NCBI GenBank assembly: GCA_023053685.1
Contig: JALIGW010000003.1
Location: 142,717,508 to 142,781,507 of the forward strand
Direction: 5' to 3'
Length of the DNA stretch: 64,000 bases
DNA from: Diadophis punctatus similis
Taxonomy: Eukaryota > Chordata > Lepidosauria > Squamata > Dipsadidae
Under the pieces are notes generated by a model. It saw only the letters and a list, made by a program, of their open reading frames with translations, made no database searches and was not told the DNA's origin. This document shows positions 44,085 to 57,475 of the stretch, one piece after another. Numbering within the stretch: position 1 is the first letter of the stretch; each line of letters opens with the position of its first letter. A program made the translations under genes and the position numbers.

Positions 44085-44339
44085 CTAATGTAGAACCTTA
44101 CTTTTCTCAACATTGAATTTCATTTTGTTAGATAGGGCCCAGTGTTCCAGTCTGTTGAGATCCTTCTGCGTCTTGAGCCTATCTCCTGGAGTGTGGGCTA
44201 TTCCTGCCAGCTTGGTGTCATCTGCAAATTTGATGAGTTCCCCATCTATCCCCTTGTTCAAGTCATTGATGAATATATTGAAGAGAACTGAGCCTAATAC
44301 AGAGCCTTGGGGTACCTCACTGCTCACTTCCCTCCATGT
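44085..44339 (-). pseudogene. CR1 reverse transcriptase fragment
   Basis: The minus-strand frame has VPQGSVLGSVLFNIFINDL, then KFADDTKLAG with the catalytic FADD box, then DLNRLEHWALSNKMKFNVEK. The frame upstream is replaced by the MITE at 44340, and downstream sequence is broken by stops. Confidence 0.85.
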
Positions 44340-44464
44340 CACGGGTGTCAAACTCGCGGCCTGCGATCCAGATGCATCATGTACTGGCCACGCCCACCCC
44401 CGAAGGGGGAAAAAATCATGATACATCACATGATGACATGATGCCGTGAGTTTGACACCCCCTG
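44340..44464. mobile_element. hAT-like MITE, GTGTCAAACTC family
   Basis: CACGGGTGTCAAACTC pairs with GAGTTTGACACCCCCTG. It is related to the element at 10464-10596. The flanks no longer give a clean 8-bp duplication (5 of 8). Confidence 0.7.
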
Positions 44465-45013
44465 CTTCAGATGCATATAGGACTACTACACATTGAGTGC
44501 ATTACTGGCAGTTGGTCTGTCTGTCTTGGCTATCTGAGTTTCAACACTAACATTCAAGAGCTTCTTAATGATAGAGAAGAACAACATGCTAGGCCATTCT
44601 TCCTCTTCTATGTTGAGCTTAAATTAGATTAAAATTACTGAAGAGGATTATAAAAATATGAATTTTGCAGTGCTAAAGGGAGGCTTTTGCTATATTTGAT
44701 TGTTTCTACTCAAGTTATTATTTCATTTACTTTGTTATTGAAAAGAATCTATTGATCCTATGAGTTTTGACTTCAAAGACAAACAATTAAATATAAGGTC
44801 TTGTAGCAACATACATAGAGATTACTTATGCAGCAAGTGGATCCAACATTCTGCGATGGTTAGCATGCCAGATTAAGACCTGGGGGTATAGTTGCCTAGA
44901 ATCATGCAAAAGTGAGAGGACAGTTATATAAATGAAATGAAATTTAAATAAATAAATGTAAATATATAAAATATGTATCTATCTAGACAATAGGGTTTAT
45001 GATTCTGTTTTTA
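44465..45013. other. No gene recognised
   Basis: AT-rich without recognisable elements. Confidence 0.35.
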
Positions 45014-45132
45014 CCTTCCTTCCTTCCTTCCTTCCTTCCTTCCTTCCTTCCTTCCTTCCTTCCTTCCTTCCTTCCTTCCTTCCTCCCTCCCTCCCTCCCT
45101 CCCTCCCTCCTTCCTCCCTCCCTCCCTCCCTT
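45014..45132. repeat. (CCTT)n / (CCCT)n microsatellite
   Basis: CCTT units to about 45081, then CCCT units with one CTT interruption. Same two-phase composition as 7391-7494. Confidence 0.97.
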
Positions 45133-46160
45133 CCACGCTTATATTATACACACATACTCCAACATACAAACACACCAATGCACATACACACAGCTGCAAT
45201 TACATTGCAATTATGATAGTGACCAAAACTGATGATGTTAGAAGCTTTAGTTACGGCTTAGCTTGTTAAGAAAATTAAATGTTAGGAACATGTATACGTT
45301 GCTAATAACTAAATATTTTTAAGATATTAGGGTCATACCATCTGTTAATCTTTGTTGTGATTAAAGAAGTAAATCTAACGCCCATTATTCCTAATGACAG
45401 GACCAAGCAGACTGAAAGCATTAGCCATCACTGGCTGAACACGAGGAAGCAATGAAGGATATCAGCAATCTTAGCTACAATTGAGGAATTGGCCCGTCCT
45501 CTACCCAACAAAAGTGATACAAAAGAATTACACCCTCACTAAAGCCTATTTCCTCGTATAATCACACAAAATGATTTTTCTTAAATATGATAATAAATCA
45601 CAGCAAAAAATCAATGTGGCAGGGCCCAACTGCTATGGCCTGATAACGCATCAATCAATATTTAGTATTTAGATTTTAATTAATACATAGCAGAGCAGAG
45701 GCCTTTTAAGAGAGAAATATTATCACAGATAAAAAATCCTGCTCTGTTAGCATGCAAAAGTTGTTGCTCATATCTGTCATTGATCAATCTGTTGGTGTTG
45801 TGATTAAAAACCCTTGAAAATATCAGACAAAAGCATAAAACAGACTGAATCAAAGGAAGCGTGTAGTAGGCCTCTCAGTCTTTAAAGCTAGGTAAAAGTA
45901 ACAGGGAACCAAATATTTTTCCTCAGATAAATGTGAGTAATATTTTCTTAGATTAGCTTTCCCAATTTTATGCCCTTCAGATATGTTGAGATTATAACTG
46001 TTAGCCCTGGAAAGCCTGTCTGAGAAAATCTTTAAAATCCTATCACATTCATTATATGAGAGAAATAATAATAAATATTTCGTTCCTTATTAAATTGTCA
46101 GGGAACAGAATGTCATATATATATTTGTCAGGGAGCAGAATGTCACATTTATATTTTAAA
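45133..46160. other. Unique AT-rich stretch, possible conserved non-coding DNA; short tandem duplication at the end
   Basis: About 45300-46080 shows no repeat or coding motif but has balanced, TAAT/ATTA-rich text (for example CATCAATCAATATTTAG). Such texture is common in developmental enhancers; this is inference only. At 46097-46143 the block GTCAGGGA(A/G)CAGAATGTCA is duplicated in tandem. Confidence 0.3.
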
Positions 46161-46167
46161 TAAATGT

Positions 46168-48399
<2,232 letters not shown>

Positions 48400-48914
48400 C
48401 ATTCGAAAGAAATGGAGATTTGTAATAGCAAGGATGGGGAACTAGCACAACTGGGTAGGTTACAGGTTAGTAAGGATATGCTAAATGATCTTCTAGCTAA
48501 TTTGAATGACTTCAAATCCCCCATACCATCCTCAGACCTCTGTCTATTAACTCTGAGAAATCCTGAATAATGGGAAGGCACCAGAAGACCGGGAGAAGAG
48601 CAAATGTCCTCAAGAAAGGGGGAAAAAGGACGCCAGTAATTATTAACCAGTTACACTCACATCAATACCTGGAAAAACAATAGAGCAGATAATAAAGCAG
48701 ACTGTTTGTAAAATATCTGGAAGACAATACTGAGATTGGTTAAAGTCAGCATAGCTTTATCACAAATGAGTCACATGAGACAAATCTTGACTCCTTTGAT
48801 AAGATGATTAATTTAATGGGCAGAGTGAATGTTGGGAATATAATTTATTTCAATGTCAGCAAAGTTTCTGGCAAGGTTCCACATGAATTCTCACTGGAAA
48901 GCTGTGGTTTGGAT

Positions 48915-49081
48915 CAGTGGTGGGTTCTAAATTAGATCGCCACCGGTTCGCGCGCGCACTCGTGCTCACGTGTGACACTTTGGCACATGCGTAGAACTGT
49001 CCTGGGTGGGTGGGTGGAGCCTCCCGCTGCCACCACTACCAGTTCTAAGAACTGGTCCGAACTGGGAGCAACCCACTGCTG
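48915..49081 (-). mobile_element. Short GGTGGGTTC-related hAT-like MITE, 167 bp
   Basis: CAGTGGTGGGTTC to GCAACCCACTGCTG, with a perfect 8-bp TSD GTTTGGAT at 48907-48914 and 49082-49089. It inserted into the CR1-like ORF, in opposite orientation to the relative at 32124. Confidence 0.92.
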
Positions 49082-49239
49082 GTTTGGATGGCCCTGAAGT
49101 AAAGGAAGTTCACAATAGGTTGGCTAACCACAACAAAGAGTCAGGATTAAGGGCTGTACATCAAACTGGAGAACAGTAACCAGTGGAGTCCCTCAGGGAT
49201 CTGCTTAAGAGCAGTATTATTCTATATTTGTATTTAATT

Positions 49240-49490
49240 TATTATTTATTATTTATTTGTGAGATTTATATACCACCTCACAGTGCAAGCACTTTCTAAG
49301 TGGTTTACACCAGTAAGCAATGTATATTTATATTGCCCCCAACAATCTGGGTCCTCATTTTACCTACCTCAGAAGGATGGAAGGCTGAGTCAACCTTGAG
49401 CCGGTGAGATTTGAACCGCTGACCTGCGGATCACAGTCAGCTAAAGTGGCCTGCAGTACCCCACTCTAACCGCTGCGCCACCTCGGCTCT
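49240..49490 (-). mobile_element. tRNA-derived SINE, family A, copy 5
   Basis: Full-length minus-strand copy (head GAGCCGAGGTGGCGCAGCGG) placed inside the CR1-like LINE. Confidence 0.88.
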
Positions 49491-49680
49491 TAATGACCTG
49501 GATAATGGCATTGATGGGCAGCTTCTCAGATTGGGAGGTCTGGTCAACACCTAGCAGAAAAGAATGAGATTGCAATCTAATCTGGACCGATTAGAAGATT
49601 GGACTGAGAGAAACGATCAACAGAGAAAAGTGTAAGATATTACATTTAGGAAAGAAAAATATAAAACTCTGGGGTTTTTT

Positions 49681-50707
49681 TTCAAAATAAATTATGCAAA
49701 GCATTAGAAATAAATAAATAAAGTTTAAAAAAATGCTGAGTCTCTTGCAATAAAAAAATGTAATGAGTGGACACAGGCTTTTGACTCCACTGTTCGTAAT
49801 ATTTTGAAAAAATGAGTTCAAAGTGACTTTTTATCTATTGTAATTTAAAAAAAAACACCTTTGGGGGAGTAATTTTTTTTTAGCGTTAGCAGTTCATATG
49901 AAACAAAGGGCAGAAGACCATAGAAGGAATTTCTCTTTTCCTTAATATCTCTTATTATAATAGTTTTAGAGCTTGGGGATATTTCTGCTCCTAAAGAAAG
50001 TGTCCCTGAATTATGCAGTTGCATAAATGGAGGCGTTCTTGGTCTTAACAAATCACAAAACTCAATGAAATGAATGAAGATGGATGATACATACGAGTGC
50101 TCAACTAATCAATATGGCTGGAATAAGGATGTGCAAAACCTTGCTCTTTGGGGAACTTTGGAATATTTCATTCCTCCTCTGAACTGTGCCAACCCATCTG
50201 TTCCAGGATGGTCCTGTGAGTTTCTTCTTAATGAATCTCTGATCTGAAAATGGTCGTTGAAGGTTATATATAGCCATTAATACTATTATTTTTATTAATC
50301 ATATTTTCATGAATTTGTTGAATACAGTTGCACTGAAGGCCCATCTTCCCCCAAATATGATTCTTTTTAAAAAAAATGAAGCTCTTCATTATCCCTCTTT
50401 GTGAATTTCTCTAAATAACCTGATGTTGAACTTCCATAAATTATCTGGCCACCTCATTACTTACTCCTCAACTCAATTGATTTAAGAAAAAATATCAGTG
50501 GTCTCTAAAAGTTTCTTCCTTTGTGAGGACAGAATTCATTCTTACTGGCTCCATTCATGGAACATTCTAATATGGGGTGCTTCCTTGTGGTTTAAATTAA
50601 AATAACTATTATCAATGTGATACAAATAATACACGGACAAAATGTATATGAATAAGGAAGTAGCAATACAGTAATATAAAAATATACCTAGATTTTAAGT
50701 ATTTTGA
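49681..50707. other. No gene recognised
   Basis: AT-rich with no recognised element. Confidence 0.35.
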
Positions 50708-50772
50708 AATATTTATTTATTTTATTTATTTTATTTATTATTGGTTCTTCTATGCCGCCCTACTCCCGAGAT
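50708..50772 (-). mobile_element. LINE 3' tail (family of 10625)
   Basis: On minus: GGGAGTAGGGCGGCATAGAA followed by AATAA/AATAAAT units, the terminal block of the LINE at 10625. Nothing upstream remains. Confidence 0.6.
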
Positions 50773-50823
50773 TTAGATTTTTAACCCAAGATAGAAATAA
50801 CAATTTAAAATGTTAGTTGAAGA

Positions 50824-51192
50824 GATGTATTGACTGTCTATTTGTTAAAATAAAATTAAAATAAATACACTCAAGTAAGGAAAAGAAGGAGGAAGAGGAT
50901 ATAGTTGGGAGGAGGAAAGAAGGAAGAAGGGGTAGTAGGAAAGGGGAGAGAAGGAGGAAGAAGGTAGAGAGAGGGCAGAAGGATAGAGGGAAGGGAGTGA
51001 TTGGATTTGATATGTAGGATAGATAGGCAATTTAGTAGTAATTTTGGATATGGGGGGAAAATTAGGTTAAATTTTTGATAATATATTATGGTATATGTAT
51101 GGATGTCTTATGTGAAGGTATATATGTTGTTATATATATATTTTTCTTAATGTTTAAAGTGGAGAAAAAAATAAAAACTTTTTGAAAAAATA
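50824..51192 (+). mobile_element. L1-like 3' UTR
   Basis: A purine-rich block of GAAGGAGGAAGA type is followed by an AT-rich segment, AATAAAAAC and an A-rich end. This is the usual order in squamate L1 3' ends. No ORF remains. Confidence 0.5.
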
Positions 51193-52446
51193 ATAATACA
51201 CGGACAAAGACAACTTGAGGGAAATGGGCTGTCTAGAAACATGAAAAACAACTAACTAAATAAATAAACACACTTCTCAGGTGCATTAAAATTCTCCTAC
51301 ATCTAGTCTACTGGTCTGACAGATTCTTTTTTTTTTTTTGGTTATAAATGTTTGATTAAATTGAAAGAATGAATTAATTATTGCATTCATTAATGAATTA
51401 ATGAATTACAGGTGCTTGCTCAAGCACTAAATGGTTTGCTTGATGTCAGCTTTATGGTGTCACAAACCTTGACCATCAAAACAAAAAGGAAGCAGAACAA
51501 AGCCCCAACCAGCAATCCAAAAATCCCTAAATGCTCTAAAGCCCACATAACGATCCATGATTAATTGTCTGTGTTTTTAATATGCATATACATACAGCAT
51601 TTGCAGACAGGTACCAGAAAGGTACAGAGGTGTACGAGTATACAACGAAGCTGACAGCTGCTGCTGCATCTGTTCCCCTCGCACATAAAAATGCCCGTGC
51701 ACACAGGTATAAAGCATATGTGTTCATTTTCAAGATAATCAAAGACACAGATAAAATAAAGTTTCTTGAATGACAGACATTCTGCAGACCCAATTGTTGG
51801 TTTATGTAGGCTCTAGGCAGAGTCGACTGGAAAATTTTGATCACTTTAATTTACTATATCCAGCATGCCTGCTGTACTCATCCAGCAGTTTTATCAAGCC
51901 CTGTGAGGTGGTATTGATTTTTTTATTTTCTAGGTAGGATAAGAAGACAGAGAGTTAGGAGCAAGAGTGAATGAAGAACTTTCCTCAGATTACTGCTATT
52001 CTCTAGCTTATTGCATCCTGTCGTTTGTAGTTCCCGATGATGTCCAGTATGCCAGGGCTGCTTGAAGCAATAAACAGGGTGAATAACAATGGAAAGGCGA
52101 GATGAGAGAGATTGAAAAAAAGGAGAAAGAGGCAGGCGAAGGAAGAAAGTGAATGTGAGAAAGAGGAGGAGGAGGAGGGCGGGCAAAGGGAGAGGGGAGC
52201 GAGACAGAGGTGGAGAAAAAGTCTTTGAGGGCTAGGAAGGTTGATGAGTGGATTCCTTTAAAGTAGTAGCATTCCTATAACTGGTCATGACAATTTTTCA
52301 ATGGACAGCTAAAATGTGAAGCCTATTGGTAGCGGAATACTGGAAAGCCCGGTTTTTTTGTTTTATTATTTTGCTAGCAGAAGCAGCAACGAAACAGGGA
52401 AGAAAGTGTTTTAAAAGGGATATTATTTTTTATTCTTCCAATCTGC
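51193..52446. other. No gene recognised
   Basis: Mixed sequence. The segment 51540-51770 is non-simple and non-repetitive here and could be conserved non-coding DNA; 52080-52210 is purine-rich. Confidence 0.35.
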
Positions 52447-52521
52447 TCCTTCCTTCCTTCCTTCCTTCCTTCCTTCCTTCCTTCCTTCCTTCCTTCCTTC
52501 CTTCCTTCCTTCCTTCCTTCC
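52447..52521. repeat. (TTCC)n microsatellite
   Basis: Pure TTCC tract; the leucine/proline/serine frame across it is an artefact. Confidence 0.96.
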
Positions 52522-53032
52522 TGTACTTGACTGACCCATAGCAATATTTTTTTTTAAAAAGAAAAGATTTAAATCAAGAAGCTTCCCATTGCTTCACACA
52601 TTGTCTTGCAGATCTTAAGCTTTCTGTATACTGTATATTGGTGAACAGCAGTTGTTCCTTGCAGTCAGAATCTACTGACAATAGGCCAATTGTCTAAACA
52701 AATCTAAGCTATTGTATACATGTGTATTTAAACCTGCTTTTCTCTGTTATGCAGAAAATAGTTATTCGGCATCTGCATAGGTTTTCTCTAGCTTTCTGAT
52801 CTTAATTCACAATGCTGATATTCATGGCTTTAAAAACTTAAAATAGCCCCCCCCCCCCCGTATTTCAGATTATGATTTCTATGTTCACTCAAGAACAATG
52901 TCTAGATTTTGGATATTTCTGTTTCTAGGTGACTGAAATGCTAAAATGTAAATAATTTTCAGGTCTATGATTGGATGCTTTTTTCACTAATTTAAAGAAA
53001 GTAATCTTAGTAGTAGCATACATACTAAGTTT
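52522..53032. other. No gene recognised
   Basis: AT-rich with a C10 run at about 52849-52859. Confidence 0.35.
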
Positions 53033-53035
53033 ATG

Positions 53036-53070
<35 letters not shown>

Positions 53071-53136
53071 GTATATATATATACACACACATGTATGTAT
53101 GTATGTATGTATGTATGTATGCATGTGTATCTATAT
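53033..53136. repeat. (TG)n, (TATG)n and (TA)n compound microsatellite
   Basis: TG units, then TATG, TA, CA and TATG units in succession, ending at the MITE border. Confidence 0.95.
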
Positions 53137-53139
53137 GTA

Positions 53140-53493
53140 CTGTATTTTTCGGAGTATAAGACGCACCTTAGTTTTGGGGGAGGAAAATAGGGGGGAAAAT
53201 CTACCTACCAGATATTCATTTGGCTAGCATCCTTAGTCTGGTCATCTTCAGCACATTATTTTATCCCCTGGTTAGGGCTGAAAAAAATATTCTTCAGAGG
53301 GAGTAGGAATGAAAACAAGCCTGCAAAGACTTAAAGCTGGTAAAAAACTACTTTGGAGGGAGTAGGAAGCCGGGAAGATTGTTAGCACCTCGTTAGGGCT
53401 GGAAAAAAAAGCTTCGAAAAAGCTACATTTGGAGTATAAGACGCACCCAAATTTTCAGCTTCTTTTAGAGCGTCTTATACTCCAAAAATACGG
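53140..53493. mobile_element. TA-flanked MITE (CCGTATTTTTCGG family), 354 bp
   Basis: CTGTATTTTTCGGAGTATAA at the left and ATACTCCAAAAATACGG at the right between TA dinucleotides. The interior differs from the 1-kb subtype at 34588. It sits exactly between two microsatellite blocks. Confidence 0.85.
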
Positions 53494-53495
53494 TA

Positions 53496-53545
53496 TATGT
53501 ATATATGTATATACACACATACACAGTACATACATACACACACAC

Positions 53546-53630
<85 letters not shown>

Positions 53631-53740
53631 CATATACAGTACATACATACATACACACACACATATATATATTGTGTGTATTTGTGTTTATGTTTATATG
53701 TGCATACACACACACATGCATGTGTATATGTGTGTATATG
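53496..53740. repeat. (TA)n core with flanking CATA/CA repeats
   Basis: About 37 TA units at 53548-53622, flanked on each side by a similar CAGTACATACATACACACAC stretch in direct orientation. Likely expanded by replication slippage. Confidence 0.95.
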
Positions 53741-53767
53741 TGTATCTTTGTAATGAGCCTCTACAAT

Positions 53768-53970
53768 TTTTTGCGGTCTTGAATGCTATTGATTGATTAC
53801 GTGCCATCAAGTCACTGTTGACTCTTAGGGAGCATATAGATAGGTTTTCTCCATGATAATCTGTCCCTAACTTGGTCTTTCAGGTTTTCTAATGGTATAA
53901 AGCCATCACCATTGTAACTAAATCCATCTACCTTGCTACCGATTGTCCTCTTTCCTTTCCTTCCATTGAA
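53768..53970 (-). mobile_element. BovB/RTE-like LINE 3' fragment
   Basis: Plus-strand TTACGTGCCATCAAGTCACT, then TAGATAGGTTTTCTCCATGA: the same terminal block as at 26508 and 38332. Confidence 0.7.
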
Positions 53971-53979
53971 TGCTATCGG

Positions 53980-54589
53980 TTATTAAAAAAGAAAAAGAAA
54001 ACACAACAAAAGCTGGGCCGAAACCCATCATTTTAATTTCATACACTGAAATTGCAGTAAACTCCTAATTTTTTGGTACTATTATTATTTCTTCCAGACT
54101 CAACAAAGCTGGAAGGACTCCTAAGGTTTTTCTCAAAATTTGAGTGGTTCCTGAAAGCTTACAGTTTTTATTAATTTTATTAATTTGGGGGAAATGTATA
54201 GCATAATACTGACTATATAACAGAGGAACACATTTATTATGTATATTACTTCTGTGAAATTCATTCTTTTTTACTTTGATGAAAATCAATAATTGCTGTT
54301 CTTCAAAACAAACGCAGTACATCAAATTAGGAAGCAGGCACCTAGAGATTCAGATAGGAACATAAGCTCTCTGTTCCTTGTAGTAGTGGTACAGCATTAT
54401 AGGTTGAAGGAACTTCCTGCACTGTAATGTCACTCACTCAGAGTTACATTGCAGAATGTAACTATAAAAGTTCATTTATCTACCCAGATATGAGATAATG
54501 AAAATTGCTGGAATCAGGGGTTCCACAAGTGATAAAACAACAACAAAAACAACAATATTTGGCTTGTGGTGGTATAACCAAATATCTAC
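53980..54589. other. No gene recognised
   Basis: AT-rich with no recognised element. Confidence 0.35.
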
Positions 54590-54597
54590 TTGTGATG

Positions 54598-55004
54598 CAG
54601 GGGTGGGTTCTACTTACCTTCGCCACCGGTTCGCATCGCGACATTTTGCGCCCCCGCGCTCGCTTGCTCCACTCGCACGTGCGCGTCTCCTCGTGCAATT
54701 CTGCTTCCGCGCATGCTCATTGGCTAGAATCTGCCCGAAAGCTGAGGAGCTGATCAGCTGTGCTTCGGGTGAAGGAATAAAGATAAGTATAAACCTGGGG
54801 GCGGGTGGGAGGGCCCTTTTTCAAGCAGCAGCAGAGGAAACAACTTCAAAACAGTAAAAAATTCAGAAAAAAATTCAGAAGAAAAGATGGCGGCGCCCAC
54901 GGATACGCACTGACCGAACCGGATCCATGACGCCATCGTGACGTCACCAGTGGGTCGCTACCAGTTCGGGCGATCCGGTCCGAACCGGCAGGAACCCACC
55001 CCTG
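54598..55004 (-). mobile_element. hAT-like MITE, GGTGGGTTC family, 407 bp
   Basis: CAGGGGTGGGTTC to GGAACCCACCCCTG, flanks TTGTGATG / TTGTGATA (7 of 8). It carries AAGATGGCGGC at 54884-54894 and TGACGTCA at 54939-54946. Confidence 0.9.
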
Positions 55005-55012
55005 TTGTGATA

Positions 55013-55429
55013 AACATGAAAAAATGAGCAGAGCTTCAACTGCAATGTCATGGATATTGTCTTGACTTTTTTCCCACCATACCTGGACACACCTGCTGGA
55101 TCTATATAAAACTGTTGTTCCCATTTTGTTCCTCACCAATTTGTTCTACTTGGTAGATCATCAAAACTCCTCTTTCCTTCCCTCATTATCTACATAGCTC
55201 TAATCAAGAAACTATTTAGAAAGGTGGGCAGAATGTGGTAGAGACTTCGAAAGTAGTAAGTTGAAATAGTCTAAGGATGATCAGGGTCTGGAATTTTTGC
55301 TCTCTGCAGGCTTTTTTGAACCACTGTTGACCATTTTCTAAAGTTTTGAGGAATAAATGAGAGGGGGGATAGTTTCAAACACATTTTTAAACCTGTGACA
55401 AGCTCCATTTCAATATGTGTTGCCTTTAA
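55013..55429. other. No gene recognised
   Basis: Mixed sequence; nothing identified. Confidence 0.3.
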
Positions 55430-56068
55430 GTTACATGTAAAAGGCACAGACTTTTGGAACCCACACTTCATATCAGACATTAACACTATTGAGAATGTCC
55501 AGCGATACTTCACCAGAAGAGTATTACATTCCTCTGTTCACAACATAATTCCTTATGAAACCAGACTAGAAATTTTGGGACTTCAAAATTTAGAACTCCG
55601 CCGCCTTCGATCTGACCTAAGTGTAGCTCACAAAATTATCCGCCTCAATGTCCTACCCGTTAACTATATTTCAGCTTCAACCGCAATAATACACGAGCTC
55701 ATAATAGATACAAACTTAATGTAAACCGCTCCAGACTTGATTGCAAAAAATTCGACTTCAACAACAGAGTTGTCAACGCCTGGAACACTTTACCTGACTC
55801 AGTAGTTTCTTCCCCAAACCCCAAAAACTTCAACCTCTTATTATCTACCATTGACCTCACCCCATTCCTAAGTGGTCAGTAAGGGGCGTGCATAAGCGCA
55901 CAATCGTGCCTACCGTTCCTGTCCTAATGTACCCATATATTCATACCTCTTCTACTCTTATTCATGCTTGTAATATTATATATATATTCAATCATGTTTT
56001 ACTGTTTGTACTTTGCTTATATTCATTTATGCTTGACAAAATAAACAAATACAAATACAAATACATGT
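55430..56068 (+). mobile_element. 5'-truncated non-LTR retrotransposon (CR1-like), 3' end
   Basis: ORF2 C-terminus followed by a 3' UTR ending TTATGCTTGACAAAATAAAC and a short (AAATAC)n tail. The 15612 element shows the same terminus on the other strand. Confidence 0.75.
55440..55880 (+). pseudogene. LINE ORF2 C-terminal remnant
   Basis: Blocks NTIENVQRYFTRRVL, IPYETRLEILGLQNLELRRL and RSDLSVAHKIIRL fit the CR1-like post-RT region. The first frame stops at 55724. The FDFNNRVVNAWNTLPDSVV block follows in a different frame (~55748-55805), so at least one frameshift is present. Confidence 0.75.
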
Positions 56069-56629
56069 TGATGAAGTCACCAGAAGCTGAGCTTAACCTA
56101 AGGCACACTTACCTGCCTTACTTTTATACCAACATGTAAAAAAACAACAGATTAATGACACTTCATCCAAGAGAAAAATCAGTTAAAAGTAATCTTATAT
56201 TTCTTTATTTTTTTTAAATAAAACCTTCCTGTAATACCTTTATAGCCTATGTGGGAGATGCTGGTGGTGGAAATCTAAAAAAGGATTAAGCTTCCTCTAA
56301 CTTTGGAAATAAAAGAAGCATTTTTGTAACGAAAGAGTTTTTATAGAGAGATTCAGCTGCAGCTCAGTTTATCACACTGACAAATGCATTTGTGAAGGAA
56401 GACAGGTTGAACTTTAAAGGCTGGTAACCAGACAATCAAAATGCTGAATGTGTATGGGCTGAAAGAAGTTACAGTGGCTGTGTTATCAACATGTTGCACA
56501 CAGTTGTGGAGGGCCAGTTCTTGAATGCGAGAGTTTTATTTGGACGAGGTTTTCTCTTAAAATGGCCAACATCTGCCAACAAAGAGGTGTTATCTACAAA
56601 ATGAAACAACAAGAAACAATCAATCAAAC
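56069..56629. other. No gene recognised
   Basis: AT-rich; nothing identified. Confidence 0.35.
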
Positions 56630-57036
56630 AATCAGAATAGAGCTGGAAGGGACCTTGGAGGTCTTCTAGTCCAACCCCCTACTCAAGCAGGAGACTTTAT
56701 ACTATTTCAGACAGGTGGCTCTTCAGTCTTTTCTTAAAAATCTCCAGTGATGAAGCACCTACAACTTCTGAAGGCAAGCTGTTCCACTGGTTAATTGTTC
56801 TCACTGTTAGGAAGTTTTTCCTTAATTCCAGGTTGCTTCTCTCCTTGATTAGTTTCCATCCATTGCTACTTGTCTTGCCTTCTGGTGCTTTGGAAAATAA
56901 GTTGACCCCCTCTTCTTTGTGGCAACCCCTCAAATACTGGAATACTGCTATCATGTCACCCCTAGTCCTTCTCATCTGCATCAGAATTTCAAAAGCAGAA
57001 GAGTTAACTCTAAAATGCCTAGAACTGAGGTCCCTG
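56630..57036 (-). mobile_element. CR1 LINE 3' end with ORF2 C-terminus
   Basis: Same CR1 as at 38623. The minus-strand frame 56697-57020 reads FEILMQMRRTRGDMIAVFQY ... NFLTVRTINQWNSLP ... SLEIFKKRLKSHL with no stop. It is joined to an (AATAG)n tract at its 5' side. Confidence 0.85.
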
Positions 57037-57100
57037 GAATAGAATAGAATAGAATAGAATAGAATAGAATAGAATAGAATAGAATAGAATAGAATAGAAT
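57037..57100. repeat. (AATAG)n microsatellite at LINE tail
   Basis: About 13 units. It is the 3' tail of the minus-strand LINE that follows and the junction with the CR1 at 56630. Confidence 0.95.
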
Positions 57101-57475
57101 ATTCTTTATTGGCCAAGTGTGATTGGACACACAAGGACATTGTCTCCAGAGCATAAGCTCTCAGTGTACATACAAGCAACAAGTGATCATAATAATAAAA
57201 TACAATTGTCATAAATCATAAGATACAACACTCAGTGACAGTCATAGGATACTAAATAAACAATCAACATAAATCATAATACACTACTAATAAAAGCAAT
57301 TAACATAAATCATACGATACAAACAACAAAGTTATAAGAAGCTAAGGAAATAGGTAATAGGAAAGATGAGAAGGAAAATAGTAATACAACTCTACTAGGT
57401 GGTTTCACATACGGGGCATAATACAATATTGTGCGAATGTGTTGTTCAGCAGAGTGATGGCATGGGGGGAAAATT
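57101..57475 (-). mobile_element. CR1-type LINE 3' UTR (pentanucleotide-tail family)
   Basis: On plus: TTTATTGGCCAAGTGTGATT, then the 3' UTR back to GTTGTTCAGCAGAGTGATGG, which corresponds to the ORF2 end of the copy at 61229. Truncated there. Confidence 0.82.

Larger units (their letters stand above)
38623..44339 (-). mobile_element. CR1 LINE, minus strand, split by the gypsy element
   Basis: The 3' end is at 38623 (minus-strand end ...CCAACTCTGTTATTCTG, the typical amniote CR1 terminus). ORF2 remnants lie at 38700-38873 and 43602-44339. The gypsy element divides it at CTAAC. Upstream it is abutted at 44340 by a hAT-like MITE. The same 3' region occurs at 56630. Confidence 0.85.
48400..49680 (+). 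mobile_element. Decayed CR1-like LINE ORF2
   Basis: Frames shift repeatedly, but CR1-type RT blocks can be followed: NVLKKGGKRTPVI then SHQYLEKQ (~48605-48680), a QHSFITNESHETN-like stretch, FINDLDNGIDGQLL (~49485-49530) and LDRLEDWTERN (~49580). It is interrupted by a hAT MITE at 48915 and a SINE at 49240. Confidence 0.6.
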
